Shown here one piece after another: positions 17,059 to 25,530 of a DNA stretch of 64,000 nt. Source of the DNA: Williamsia limnetica (GTDB taxonomy: Bacteria > Actinomycetota > Actinomycetes > Mycobacteriales > Mycobacteriaceae). Each line of letters opens with the position of its first letter. Position 1 is the stretch's first letter. A program made the position numbers and the translations under genes. The stretch lies in assembly GCF_003217475.1 (NCBI RefSeq), contig NZ_QJSP01000005.1, positions 124,001-188,000 of the forward strand, in the 5' to 3' direction. The notes under the pieces are model-generated. The model made no database searches. It was not told the DNA's origin and saw nothing but the letters and a program-made list of their open reading frames with translations.

Positions 17059-18303
17059 GTGTCCGAACGCCATCGGAGTTCAGATGGTCAGATCAGTCGG
17101 CGGGGGTTGCTCATCGCAGGCGGTGGCGCGCTGGCGGCAGCGCTGGCCGCGTGCGCAAGCGGAGGGTCCACGACGCAGAAGTCGTCGACACCGCCGCCGG
17201 TGCCCGAGGCGCGGGTGACTTTCGAACCACCGGCCGCCACCGTCGGTTTTGACCCGGTGGGGGCGGTGTTGGTCAGTGTCGTCGACGGCACGCTCGTCGA
17301 CGTGGTCATGACCAACGACGAGGGTCGGGTGATCCCCGGTGTGATGACTCCCGACACATTGGCGTGGAAGCCCGATACCCCCCTGGGCTACGCCAAGACC
17401 TATCAGTTGCAGGCGACCACGCGCGACGCTGCCGGTCGTACCCGCTCGGTGACGAGCACGTTCAGCACCGTCGAACCGAACAACCTGACGATGCCCTCGT
17501 TCGTCACCACCGGCGGGGGAGCGATGCGGGATGGTGCGACCTACGGGGTCGGGATGGTCACCGTGGTCCACTTCGACGAGCCGATCACCGATCGCGTGGC
17601 CGCACAGAAAGCACTGTCGGTGGAGACCGAACCTGCCGTCGAAGGTCAATGGAACTGGGTCGACGACCAGAATGTGCACTGGCGCCCGAGGGAGTACTTC
17701 ACACCGGGCACCAAGGTCACCGCGCGCGCGATGGTCTACGCCATCGATCTCGGTGATGGCCTCTACGGACAGGACGACGCCATGTGCTCGTTCACCATCG
17801 GCGATTCGCATGTCTCCATCGCCGACGACACCACCAAGCAGGTGGGTGTCTACATCAATGGAGAATTGGTGCGCACGATGCCGACCTCGATGGGCCGGGG
17901 CGGGACCGAGACGGTCAACGGGAAGACCATCCACTTCTGGACCCAGTCGGGTACCTACACCGTGCTCGACAAAGCCAACCCGGTGATCATGGATTCCTCC
18001 ACGTACGGTCTGCCGGTCAACTCACGTCTGGGTTACCGCGAGACCATCAACTGGGCCACCCGCATCAGCAACGACGGTATCTACCTACATCAGTTGGAAG
18101 ACACCATTCCTCAGCAGGGCAACACCAACATGTCGTCCGGATGCCTCAATCTGAACCCCGAGAACGCCAAGTGGTTCTACGACCTCGCGGTCACCGGCGA
18201 CGTCGTCGAAGTCCGCAACACCGGCGGGCCCGCGCTGGAGCTGTGGCAGAACGGCGACTGGGGCGTGCCCTGGGAGACCTGGACCGCCGGGAGCGCGCTC
18301 TGA
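17059..18303 (+). CDS. L,D-transpeptidase (LdtMt2-like) lipoprotein with SSGC active-site motif
   Basis: 414-residue exported enzyme expected to form 3-3 peptidoglycan cross-links. The N-terminus SRRGLLIAGGGALAAALAAC combines a twin-arginine motif with a lipobox. Two Ig-like domains (about 45-255) precede the YkuD domain. The catalytic region aligns with LdtMt2: His344 (IYLHQ) and Cys362 are present, and NPENAKWFYDLA follows. The usual [ST]-H-G-C motif reads S-S-G-C, with Ser360 (TCC) in place of His. GTG start, GAGGAG eight bases upstream. A strong terminator follows. Confidence 0.92.
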   Translation: MSERHRSSDGQISRRGLLIAGGGALAAALAACASGGSTTQKSSTPPPVPEARVTFEPPAATVGFDPVGAVLVSVVDGTLVDVVMTNDEGRVIPGVMTPDTLAWKPDTPLGYAKTYQLQATTRDAAGRTRSVTSTFSTVEPNNLTMPSFVTTGGGAMRDGATYGVGMVTVVHFDEPITDRVAAQKALSVETEPAVEGQWNWVDDQNVHWRPREYFTPGTKVTARAMVYAIDLGDGLYGQDDAMCSFTIGDSHVSIADDTTKQVGVYINGELVRTMPTSMGRGGTETVNGKTIHFWTQSGTYTVLDKANPVIMDSSTYGLPVNSRLGYRETINWATRISNDGIYLHQLEDTIPQQGNTNMSSGCLNLNPENAKWFYDLAVTGDVVEVRNTGGPALELWQNGDWGVPWETWTAGSAL

Positions 18304-18324
18304 CTGATCGTTCGGCGACCAGCA

Positions 18325-18356
18325 ACAGTGCCCCGACCGCGTGGTCGGGGCACTGT
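18325..18356. terminator. Bidirectional terminator hairpin
   Basis: Perfect 14-base stem, ACAGTGCCCCGACC with its complement GGTCGGGGCACTGT, around a four-base GCGT loop. It lies between the convergent ends of the L,D-transpeptidase and NCS2 permease genes and can serve both. No strong T-run follows on either side. Confidence 0.8.
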
Positions 18357-18379
18357 CACTCCTGGTACGACATGGAGGC

Positions 18380-19966
18380 CTACTCGGCCATCACGTCCGA
18401 ATCATCGTGCGTGACACTCTCTTTCCCTCCGGGCAGAAAGTAGTAGCCCAGGCAGACAATGCCGAAGAACAGGTAGCCCAGCGCCACTTCGGGCGCCGCA
18501 TTCCACGCGACCTCAGGCGCGTGGATGAGACCGATGAACGAGAGCACCGCCCCGACGGCCGACGCGATGGCTGCGTAGAGGAACTTCTTGTCGATGATGA
18601 AGGTGACCATCGTGCCGAGAACGAGTCCGACCAGAACCGCTCCCTCGCCGAACACCTTGAGACCCTCGTATACGACGCCGGCCCCGTTGAGCGACTCCAT
18701 CCCGACGTCGTTTGCAGTGGTACCTGCGGCCGCGAGGGCGTTGTCGATGAGCCCGTGTGCCCACTGCGCGAGGTTCGGCAAGATCGCCGCGACCACCGCG
18801 ATGGCGTGGATCCGTGGCACCGCCTGAAAAGCCTGCGCACCGATCAGCAGGCCTATGTACAGCAGGATCGGCACGATCGCCGGTACCGGAAGTATCGAGT
18901 CGAGAACACCGAAAAGCCCTAAGAAGCAGAGCAGTCCGATGGCGACACCGCTGGCGAGTGAGTAGCTCGCGCGGCCTCCGGCGTCTTTCCAGCCGGGATG
19001 GCCGATGTACACCGCAGGCGGGAACGGCGAACCGAAACCGGCACCGACGATTGCGCCGGCACCGTCGGCCAGCAGCACGCTGCGCAGGTTGTAGTTGTCG
19101 CCGGCCGCGGCGGCGCTCTCGACGTTGCTCATCGCTTCTGTGAAGTTGTAGACGCCCAGCGGGATCGCGGTGCCGAGAAGTGGTGCGAGGTCCTTCAATC
19201 CGTCGAACAGCATGTCGAAGCGCTGATCCGGGACGCCGACCGCGATGTCACTGACGGCGTCGCCGACAGCCGGGGCATCCATGAAGCCGCCGGCCCAGCC
19301 GATGGCCGTGCCGACGAGCAGGGCGGCCAATCCAACGGGAATGTTGCCCGGCAGGCGCACATTGGTGAAGAAGCCGACCAAGATGATGGCGAGAACCGGC
19401 AGGCCGATCCAGGCGGCCTCGTACATCTGGGCTGCGGGCCGCATCGAGATGAACGTGATCGAGATGCCGGCCAGGGTGCCGAGCATTGCTGCGCGAGGGG
19501 TGATCTTACGGATGTACGGTCCGACGAACGCGCCGATCATGACGATGACGCCGATCATGAACGCCCACGCAAGACCCGCCTGCCAGGCGGCGATCGCGTC
19601 GTCGGTGTTCAGGTAGACCGGCAGCATCACCACGAACACCACGATGAACATGTGCGGGACGCTGGGGCCGTACGGCAGTGCGGTGACGTCGGTCCGGTTC
19701 TCTTTCTGCCCCAGGCGTCGTGCCAGCCAGGTGTAATAGAGATTGCCGAGAATCAATGCGACACCGAGTGCGGGGAGCACCGTTCCCAGCACGTCGCCGG
19801 GAGACACGCTGACCACACCGATCATCAACCCGGTGAGGGTCAAGACGTTCACCAGGATGTTGAATCCCAGGCCGAAGAAAGCGTTGGTATCACCGCGGGT
19901 CCACCACGGGATCTTCACGGGCTCGGGTGTCGGGAGTGGGACTTTTTCGTTGACTTCGGTACTCAT
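18380..19966 (-). CDS. NCS2 family nucleobase-type permease
   Basis: 528-residue membrane protein with about 12-14 helices of the NCS2 fold. GDTNAFFGLGFNILVNVLTLTGLMIGV, LPYGPSVPHMFIVVFVVMLPVYL and GVYNFTEAMSNVESAAAAGDNYN are characteristic (the last includes the substrate-site glutamate). It should import a purine, pyrimidine or similar nitrogen-rich ring or urea-type compound with H+ or Na+. As last gene of the GntR-controlled operon it probably imports the compound, or a precursor of it, that the two upstream hydrolases break down (inference). Start at 19966; in-frame upstream codons are not conserved. Confidence 0.88.
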   Translation of the reverse strand: MSTEVNEKVPLPTPEPVKIPWWTRGDTNAFFGLGFNILVNVLTLTGLMIGVVSVSPGDVLGTVLPALGVALILGNLYYTWLARRLGQKENRTDVTALPYGPSVPHMFIVVFVVMLPVYLNTDDAIAAWQAGLAWAFMIGVIVMIGAFVGPYIRKITPRAAMLGTLAGISITFISMRPAAQMYEAAWIGLPVLAIILVGFFTNVRLPGNIPVGLAALLVGTAIGWAGGFMDAPAVGDAVSDIAVGVPDQRFDMLFDGLKDLAPLLGTAIPLGVYNFTEAMSNVESAAAAGDNYNLRSVLLADGAGAIVGAGFGSPFPPAVYIGHPGWKDAGGRASYSLASGVAIGLLCFLGLFGVLDSILPVPAIVPILLYIGLLIGAQAFQAVPRIHAIAVVAAILPNLAQWAHGLIDNALAAAGTTANDVGMESLNGAGVVYEGLKVFGEGAVLVGLVLGTMVTFIIDKKFLYAAIASAVGAVLSFIGLIHAPEVAWNAAPEVALGYLFFGIVCLGYYFLPGGKESVTHDDSDVMAE

Positions 19967-19979
19967 GGAGGTGTTCCTG

Positions 19980-20699
19980 TCAGCTCTGGGAGGCGGGGAC
20001 TGGGTCGACGGGTAAAGCGGCAATGGCGGGGATGACCGCCGCGGAATCGGCGACCCAGCCGAAAATTCCACCTTGCGCACTGATCATTTCCAGGCCGATG
20101 CGCTGAAACTCCGGGAAGTACGAACCGACACAGTCGGATACCACAAGGCACTCGTATCCGCGGTCGTTCGCCTCCCGGGTGGTGGTGTGCACGCACACCT
20201 CCGTTGTGACCCCGGTGACGAGCAGCTGCGTGATGCCCGCCTCGGTGAGGATCTGCTGCAGGTCGGTGGCGTAGAACGCCCCCTTCCCGGGTTTGTCGAT
20301 GACGACCTCTCCGTCGATGGGTGCGAGTTCGTCGATGATGTCGTGGCCGTACTCGCCGCGGATCAGGATGCGGCCGTATTCACCCGGGTCGCCGATCCGC
20401 TTGGATGGCGCGCCGCGTCTGAGTTTTGCTGGTGGACAGTCGGATAGATCGGGTACGTGGCCTTCCCTGGTGTGGATCACCGGCATCCCGGCCGCGCGGG
20501 CGGCGGCGATGAGGTCGGTCAGTGGAGGTACCACCTTCAGGAGCATGTTCACGTCGTTGCCGAGGCTTTCACCGAAACCGCCCGGCAGGATGAAGTCGCG
20601 CTGCATGTCGATGACGATGAGTGCTGTCTTGCCCGCGATCAGCGGGAACGGTCCAGGTGTTGCCTCGACAGGGGATGGTGCGGTGGGGGATTCGGTCAT
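19980..20699 (-). CDS. Cysteine hydrolase, biuret-hydrolase-like (isochorismatase fold)
   Basis: 239-residue cytosolic hydrolase with the triad Asp31 (VIDMQRDF), Lys136 (DKPGKGAF) and Cys169 (TTEVCVHTT). The stretches [44 protein letters not shown] and [11 protein letters not shown] closely follow biuret hydrolase (BiuH), as remembered from Rhizobium. The likely reaction is hydrolysis of biuret, triuret or a related ureide to allophanate-type products plus ammonia. The operon agrees: the gene before it is an allophanate-hydrolase-type amidase (ATGA overlap) and the one after is a permease. The exact substrate remains open. Confidence 0.85.
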   Translation of the reverse strand: MTESPTAPSPVEATPGPFPLIAGKTALIVIDMQRDFILPGGFGESLGNDVNMLLKVVPPLTDLIAAARAAGMPVIHTREGHVPDLSDCPPAKLRRGAPSKRIGDPGEYGRILIRGEYGHDIIDELAPIDGEVVIDKPGKGAFYATDLQQILTEAGITQLLVTGVTTEVCVHTTTREANDRGYECLVVSDCVGSYFPEFQRIGLEMISAQGGIFGWVADSAAVIPAIAALPVDPVPASQS

Positions 20700-22084
20700 G
20701 AATGCTCCTGGGTGAGGTTGGTTGACGCCGGATGGTGGTGCTGCGCATCGGCGGGCAGCGGGGATGGATTGCGGGGTTCGTCGAGGAATCTCGCGGCGAG
20801 CGTGAGCACCGTGTCGTCGGACAGCGCCGGCCCGAGGATCATCACGCTCAGCGGTCGGCCGTCGGCCGCATGACCGACCGGAACTGCGACCCCGGTGAGG
20901 TCGAGGAGGTTTCCGAAGTGCGTGTAATGCCCCAGCATCGTGTTGCAGTCGATGGGCCGCGCGAGCACCTCGTCGACGGTGAACGTGGTACCTATCGTCG
21001 GGACCACCAGCACGTCCATGTCCTCCCAGAGCCGGGTCACCTCGGCCTTGAGGTCCTGGAGCTTCTGCTGTGCGGCAAAGGCGTCGACGGCGGTGTACTC
21101 CTCGCCGCTGCGGAGGATGTCGCGGACCACCGGAAAAATCGAATCAGGCTCTGCTGCAAGGAAGTCGGCGAACTCGACGAGACGCTCGGCGACCCACGGT
21201 CCCGAGTAGAGCAGTGCGCCTGCGGCCAGGAACGGAGCCAGCGGCGCATCGACGATCGTCTCCGTGCGGTGGATGCGATCGCGGAAACCCAGATGGGCGG
21301 CTCGCATCTCGTCGTCGCCGAAGAAGTCGAGTTCATCGGAAGCGGGCAAGCCCACCCGGATGGTTCGGCCGTCGTGGCGGGGGCCACGGTCGCGGGACCA
21401 GGAGTCGCGGGTGTCGCGGGCGACCACCACGTCGAGTACCCGGTCGGTGTCGTCGATGGACCCGGCCATCACGGTGATGCAATCGAGTGATTTGCACGCC
21501 GGGACGAGTCCGACGGTGCTGATCAGCCCGCGGGAAGGTTTGAAACCCACGACACCGTTGAGAGCGGCGGGAACTCGGCCGGAACCCGCGGTGTCGGTGG
21601 CGACAGCGAAGGGCACCTGTCCCAGGGCCACGGTCAGTGCGGAGCCCGAACTCGAACCGCCAGAGATCATCTCGTTGCCGTACACGCTCCTCGGCACCGT
21701 GTACGGGGTTCGGGTCCCGTTGAGACCGGTAGCGAATTGGTCGAGGTTGGTCTTGCCGACGTACAGGGCACCGGCGTCGAGTAGTCGCTGCACCACCGGT
21801 GCAGTCGCCTCAGGGATGTAGGCGTAGTCGGGGCAGGAAAGCGTGGTCGGGACGCCCGCGACATCGATGCTGTCCTTGACTCCGAAGGGGATGCCGTAGA
21901 GCGGGAGGGTGCGGGCGCCCGGTCGTTGTTCGATCGCCTCGGCCGCGGCGAGGAGTTGCTCCCGCGGCACCGTTGACAGCCAGGTCCCGTCGTCGCCCCT
22001 CGCGGCGATTGCATCGGCCACCCGAGCCGCAGTCTTGGTCGGGGAGCCGCTGCCGCTCGCATGGGACTGCAGGATCTCCGCCAC
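20696..22084 (-). CDS. Allophanate-hydrolase-type amidase (AtzF amidase domain only)
   Basis: About 462-residue amidase-signature enzyme with catalytic Lys70 (GIPFGVKDS), the cis-Ser in SGGSSSGS (141-148) and nucleophile Ser168 ([11 protein letters not shown]). [19 protein letters not shown] is the allophanate hydrolase version of the C-terminal core. The second AtzF domain is absent, so allophanate would be processed only by the amidase half. The start is uncertain: in this frame the first possible codon is GTG at 22084, without a ribosome site. An ATG at 22128 begins MTFDATAPG in the next frame and would need a one-base shift near 22100 to join. Sequencing error or real frameshift is possible. 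Confidence 0.78.
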   Translation of the reverse strand: MAEILQSHASGSGSPTKTAARVADAIAARGDDGTWLSTVPREQLLAAAEAIEQRPGARTLPLYGIPFGVKDSIDVAGVPTTLSCPDYAYIPEATAPVVQRLLDAGALYVGKTNLDQFATGLNGTRTPYTVPRSVYGNEMISGGSSSGSALTVALGQVPFAVATDTAGSGRVPAALNGVVGFKPSRGLISTVGLVPACKSLDCITVMAGSIDDTDRVLDVVVARDTRDSWSRDRGPRHDGRTIRVGLPASDELDFFGDDEMRAAHLGFRDRIHRTETIVDAPLAPFLAAGALLYSGPWVAERLVEFADFLAAEPDSIFPVVRDILRSGEEYTAVDAFAAQQKLQDLKAEVTRLWEDMDVLVVPTIGTTFTVDEVLARPIDCNTMLGHYTHFGNLLDLTGVAVPVGHAADGRPLSVMILGPALSDDTVLTLAARFLDEPRNPSPLPADAQHHHPASTNLTQEHS

Positions 22085-22133
22085 CGAGGGGCCGATCGAG
22101 GGCCCGGTGCCGTTGCATCGAAAGTCATAGTGT

Positions 22134-22151
22134 CGATTGTCGACAGAATCG
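22134..22151 (-). promoter_or_regulatory. Candidate GntR operator before the amidase
   Basis: Read on the minus strand, CGATTCTGTCGACAATCG. It shares the TGTCGACAA core with a site upstream of the GntR gene at 22911-22920. It lies six bases before the ATG at 22128, so a bound regulator would block the amidase promoter or start region. Confidence 0.55.
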
Positions 22152-22184
22152 TGCCAACCGCGGAACGGCTGTGTGTCGTTTGTG

Positions 22185-22865
22185 TTAGCTGTTGCTCTCC
22201 AGCCCGAGATAAGCCAGTTGTCCGTGGTTTTTGGCTGCAGCGACCGCAATTCGCGAATCGTTGGTTTCCAGTGCTTCGAGAATCCGCTGGTGCCGGCGGA
22301 TACCGTCGCTCGGGTCATGGACCCGGGCTTCGTTGCGCAGATTGATCGCCATCGGCAGCTGCAACTTGAGCAGCACGGGCTCCATGGCGATGTCCAGCTG
22401 ACGATTCCCGGCCAGACCGACGACCGCCGCGTGGAATCGACGATGCGCGTCGTCCTTTTCCAGGTCGTCGTCGCGCTCACTCGCGGTGCGCATGTCATCG
22501 AGCGCCTGGCGGACCGGATCGAGAGCGGTCTCGACGTCGGCGAGCGGGAGAGCCGACTCGATGGCGTGCCGCTCGAGGATGCTGCGCAATTCGAACAGTT
22601 GCAGAATGTCCTGCGGTGACCATTCGGTGACGCGGGAACCGCGCCGGGGTATGTGTTCGACAAGGCCTTGTTGGCCGAGGAGCCGCAGCGCCTCACGCAG
22701 CGGTGCCCGGCTGATGCCCAGACTCGCGCAGAGCTGCTCTTCGACGATCTTGTCGCCGGGTTTCAACGAGCCCGACAGAATCGCATCACGCACGCGGCGG
22801 CCGGCGACGTCGACCAGGCTGACCGGAAGTCCCTGTTCGTCGAGCGATCCTCTAGCCAAGGCCAC
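22185..22865 (-). CDS. GntR family (FCD/FadR type) repressor
   Basis: 226-residue regulator. The N-terminal winged helix-turn-helix (about 10-75) includes EEQLCASLGISRAPLREALRLLGQQGLVEHIPRRGSRV, a textbook GntR reading head. The C-terminal FCD domain (about 85-220) carries DDAHRRFHAAVVGLAGNR and RRHQRILEAL, with the Asp/His metal-ligand pattern of the FadR group. It is the first gene of the minus-strand run leading to the amidase, hydrolase and permease and probably controls them. GTG start with GAGAGGA upstream. Confidence 0.9.
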   Translation of the reverse strand: MALARGSLDEQGLPVSLVDVAGRRVRDAILSGSLKPGDKIVEEQLCASLGISRAPLREALRLLGQQGLVEHIPRRGSRVTEWSPQDILQLFELRSILERHAIESALPLADVETALDPVRQALDDMRTASERDDDLEKDDAHRRFHAAVVGLAGNRQLDIAMEPVLLKLQLPMAINLRNEARVHDPSDGIRRHQRILEALETNDSRIAVAAAKNHGQLAYLGLESNS

Positions 22866-22910
22866 GCCGATCTCGTCCTCTCTGTCAGGGCACTGACGCC
22901 GGTGGGGATT

Positions 22911-22920
22911 TTGTCGACAA
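22911..22920. promoter_or_regulatory. Candidate GntR operator upstream of its own gene
   Basis: Perfect ten-base palindrome TTGTCGACAA, 46 bases upstream of the GntR start codon. The same core occurs between the GntR and amidase genes, consistent with autoregulation plus control of the operon. Confidence 0.55.
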
Positions 22921-23047
22921 TCCTAGTCGGACGCTCGTGCCCCTCGCAGTCCACGCCTCGCTACAAACTCTTACCTCTGACGTCATCGCCGCGGGGGGCC
23001 TCCGGCGAGCACGATTGGTTGACCAACCGAGACAACAGGAGATGACG

Positions 23048-23428
23048 ATGACACAAGCGGAACTCAGCACCGTGGACACGCTGGTCGAGAGGTACCTCAC
23101 CGCGTGGAACGAGACAGACCCACAGGTTCGTCGTGAGTTGGTCGGCGCCCTGTGGGCAGCCGACGGGGTCTACACCGATCCGTTGGCATCGGTCACCGGG
23201 GCAGACGCCATCGATCAGGTGATCGCAGGCGCGCAGAAGCAATTTGCCGGTCTGTTGTTCGTCCGCGGCGACGTACTCGACGCCCACCACAACATCGCCA
23301 GGTTCACCTGGGAGCTGGTGGCAGAGGTGGGCGCCGACCCGTTGGTGGTCGGATTCGACGTCGCCGTCGTGGACGACGACGAGAAGATCACCGCCGTCTA
23401 CGGGTTCATCGACAAGATGCCGGGCTGA
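23048..23428 (+). CDS. NTF2/SnoaL-like protein
   Basis: 126-residue cytosolic protein of the SnoaL-like fold: LVERYLTAWNETDPQVRRELVGALWAADGVYTDPLASVTGADAIDQVI, followed by alternating strands such as ARFTWELVAE and VVGFDVAVVDDDEKITAVYGF. Members bind small hydrophobic ligands or catalyse isomerisation or hydrolysis of varied substrates; none can be assigned here. The ATG at 23048 is preferred, with CAGGAG at good distance; an ATG at 23042 overlaps that site. Divergent from the GntR gene, so it may share its regulatory region. Confidence 0.8.
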   Translation: MTQAELSTVDTLVERYLTAWNETDPQVRRELVGALWAADGVYTDPLASVTGADAIDQVIAGAQKQFAGLLFVRGDVLDAHHNIARFTWELVAEVGADPLVVGFDVAVVDDDEKITAVYGFIDKMPG

Positions 23429-23437
23429 GACGAAGCG

Positions 23438-24199
23438 CTAGGTGATGCTGACGCCGCCATCGACCACGATCGTCTGGCCGGTGACGTATCCGGATGCCGG
23501 CGAAGCCAGCCAGATGGCGGTGGCGGCGAGCTCCTCGGGGTCGCCGGTCCGGCTCAGCACCAGCCGCGGACCCATGGCCTGGAGGTAGCCGTCGGGGTAG
23601 GTGTCTGTCATCTCGGATTTGAAGAACCCGGGAGCGATGGCGTTGACACGGATGCCTTTACGGCTACCCCACTGCTGGGCAAGATCGCGGGTGAGGCCCG
23701 AGATGGCGGCCTTGCTGGCCGAGTAGGCGGCCTGGGGGAGACCCGCGGTGGTGATGCCGAGGATGCTCGAGATGTTGATGATCGAGCTTCCCGGTTGCAT
23801 CACCCGGCCGGCGGCCTGTGCGGCCCAGTACGAGCCGTTCAGGTTGATGTCGACAACCGCGCGGAACTCGTCCGGTGTTTCCCGGGTCGCCGGAACCGCG
23901 GTGCCCACGCCCGCGTTGTTGATGAGCACGTCCACCTGCCCGAACTCGGCCATCGCGGCTTCGACGAGTGCGGTCGCCTGATCGGGTTGGGAGATGTCGG
24001 TGACCACCGAAAGCGCAGTGCCGCCGACCGATTCGACAAGGGACGCGGTCTGCTCGAGCCGGTCGGGGCGGCGTGCTGCCAGCACGACGCGGGCGCCTGC
24101 CTCGGCGAAACCCTTGGCGAAGGCGACGCCCAGTCCGGACGAGGCGCCGGTGACGATCACCACCTTGTCGTCGATCCGAAAACGGTCGAGCACACTCAT
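23438..24199 (-). CDS. Short-chain dehydrogenase/reductase (classical SDR)
   Basis: 253-residue cytosolic NAD(P)-dependent oxidoreductase. The cofactor loop TGASSGLG covers residues 17-24, NNAG lies at 94-97, and the catalytic triad is Ser144 or Ser145 with Tyr159 and Lys163 (YSASK). Arg43-Arg44 after the second strand (AARRPDR) suggests NADP(H). The C-terminal PASGYVTGQTIVVDGG is typical. Substrate unknown. It ends nine bases from the convergent SnoaL-like gene. Confidence 0.92.
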   Translation of the reverse strand: MSVLDRFRIDDKVVIVTGASSGLGVAFAKGFAEAGARVVLAARRPDRLEQTASLVESVGGTALSVVTDISQPDQATALVEAAMAEFGQVDVLINNAGVGTAVPATRETPDEFRAVVDINLNGSYWAAQAAGRVMQPGSSIINISSILGITTAGLPQAAYSASKAAISGLTRDLAQQWGSRKGIRVNAIAPGFFKSEMTDTYPDGYLQAMGPRLVLSRTGDPEELAATAIWLASPASGYVTGQTIVVDGGVSIT

Positions 24200-24308
24200 G
24201 TCCAGCTCCTCAGCGTTGATGATCCGGCGTTCGATGGTTCGGGGCCGATCATAGGCGCCAGGGGAACTCGTGCGGACATAATGCCGGTAGGAGCGAGAGG
24301 GAACAACG

Positions 24309-25100
24309 ATGACCGACCGACAGCGCTATCTCTTCGGTGATCTGCTGCGTCAGTGGCGGATGTCGAGGCGGGTGCCCCAGCTCGAACTGGCCTCGGCGGC
24401 CGACGTCTCGGCGCGCCATCTCAGTTTCTTGGAGACGGGTCGATCGGCGCCGAGTCGCACCATGGTGCTCAAGCTCGCCGACCATCTCGACGTGCCGTTG
24501 CGTGAACGCAACCAACTCTTGCTGGCAGCGGGTTTCGCACCTACATACGGCGAATCATCGCTGGAGGGTGAGCGGATGACGATGGTAAGGAGTGCATTAC
24601 GTCAGGTCCTCGCCGCAACCGAGCCGTATCCGGCACTCGCGGTCGATCGGCACTGGAATCTGGTGGACGCCAACGCCGCGGTTGCGGCGTTCACTCGAGA
24701 TGCGCCTGAGGACCTGCTGGTGTCGCCGTTCAACGTCCTGAAGTTCAGCCTCGATCCGCGAGGTCTCGGCGGCCGGATCATCAACCTCGGGCAGTGGCGG
24801 ACGCACCTGTTCGAGCGTCTCGACCGGCAGATCCGGGTGACGGGGGATCCACAGTTGACGTCGCTGCTTGCCGAACTCAAGGCGTTCCCGGCGCCGGATA
24901 CGGACGAAGAGGACGCTCAGATGTCGGGTGATGTTGCCGTGTACATGCGGCTTCGCGCTGATGACCAGGAGTTGTCGTTCCTCAGCACCGTCACCACCTT
25001 CGGGACGCCCCTGGATGTGACGGTGGACGAACTCAGCGTCGAGAGTTTTTATCCGGCCGACGACAAGACCGCGGAGTATCTGCGTCGACTTTTGCCGTGA
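24309..25100 (+). CDS. XRE regulator with MmyB-like ligand domain
   Basis: 263-residue regulator. Residues 1-60 form an XRE helix-turn-helix (GDLLRQWRMSRRVPQLELASAADVSARHLSFLETGRSAPSRTMVLKLADHLDVP). From about 90 on it matches the MmyB/MltR-like ligand-binding domain, with VDRHWNLVDANAAVAAF and FNVLKFSLDPRGLGGRIINL. Such proteins often repress a divergent oxidoreductase, and the SDR gene lies divergently 109 bases away, a likely target. GAGAGGGAA precedes the ATG. Confidence 0.88.
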   Translation: MTDRQRYLFGDLLRQWRMSRRVPQLELASAADVSARHLSFLETGRSAPSRTMVLKLADHLDVPLRERNQLLLAAGFAPTYGESSLEGERMTMVRSALRQVLAATEPYPALAVDRHWNLVDANAAVAAFTRDAPEDLLVSPFNVLKFSLDPRGLGGRIINLGQWRTHLFERLDRQIRVTGDPQLTSLLAELKAFPAPDTDEEDAQMSGDVAVYMRLRADDQELSFLSTVTTFGTPLDVTVDELSVESFYPADDKTAEYLRRLLP

Positions 25101-25161
25101 GAAGAGGGAATGACCGCGGTGGGACAGAGGTTATGTCGATGACACGAGAGAGGCGGATCAC

Positions 25162-25530
25162 ATGGCACAGGCCCGATTGATTCCCGACGACACGCATCCG
25201 ATCACCGTAGAAGCGAGCACCGGTCAGGTCCGGGTGCGGGCCGGCGAGACCATCGTCGTCGACACCGCGAAGTCGCTTGTCCTGCAGGAATCGACCTACC
25301 CGCCGGTGGCATATGTCCCGCTGGCGGCGATAGATCCCGCGCTGCTCCGCCCCAGCGACACCGAAACCTACTGTCCGTACAAGGGCAATGCCTCCTACTA
25401 CGACCTGATCACACCCGACGGGGTGATCGAGGACGCAGCGTGGACGTATGCAGAGCCCTACGACGCCGTCTCGGACATCGCCGGGCACCTGGCGTTCTAT
25501 CCGAGCAAGGTCGTCATCACCATTTCTTGA
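25162..25530 (+). CDS. DUF427 domain protein
   Basis: 122-residue protein matching the compact beta-barrel DUF427 family: an N-terminal RLIPDDTHPITVEASTGQVRVRAGETIVVDT, the hallmark CPYKGNASYYDL, and a C-terminal AWTYAEPYDAVSDIAGHLAFYPSKV. Biochemical function is unknown for this family. It sits 61 bases after the MmyB-like regulator and may be co-transcribed with it. Its stop codon directly abuts the stop of the convergent reductase gene. Confidence 0.88.
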   Translation: MAQARLIPDDTHPITVEASTGQVRVRAGETIVVDTAKSLVLQESTYPPVAYVPLAAIDPALLRPSDTETYCPYKGNASYYDLITPDGVIEDAAWTYAEPYDAVSDIAGHLAFYPSKVVITIS

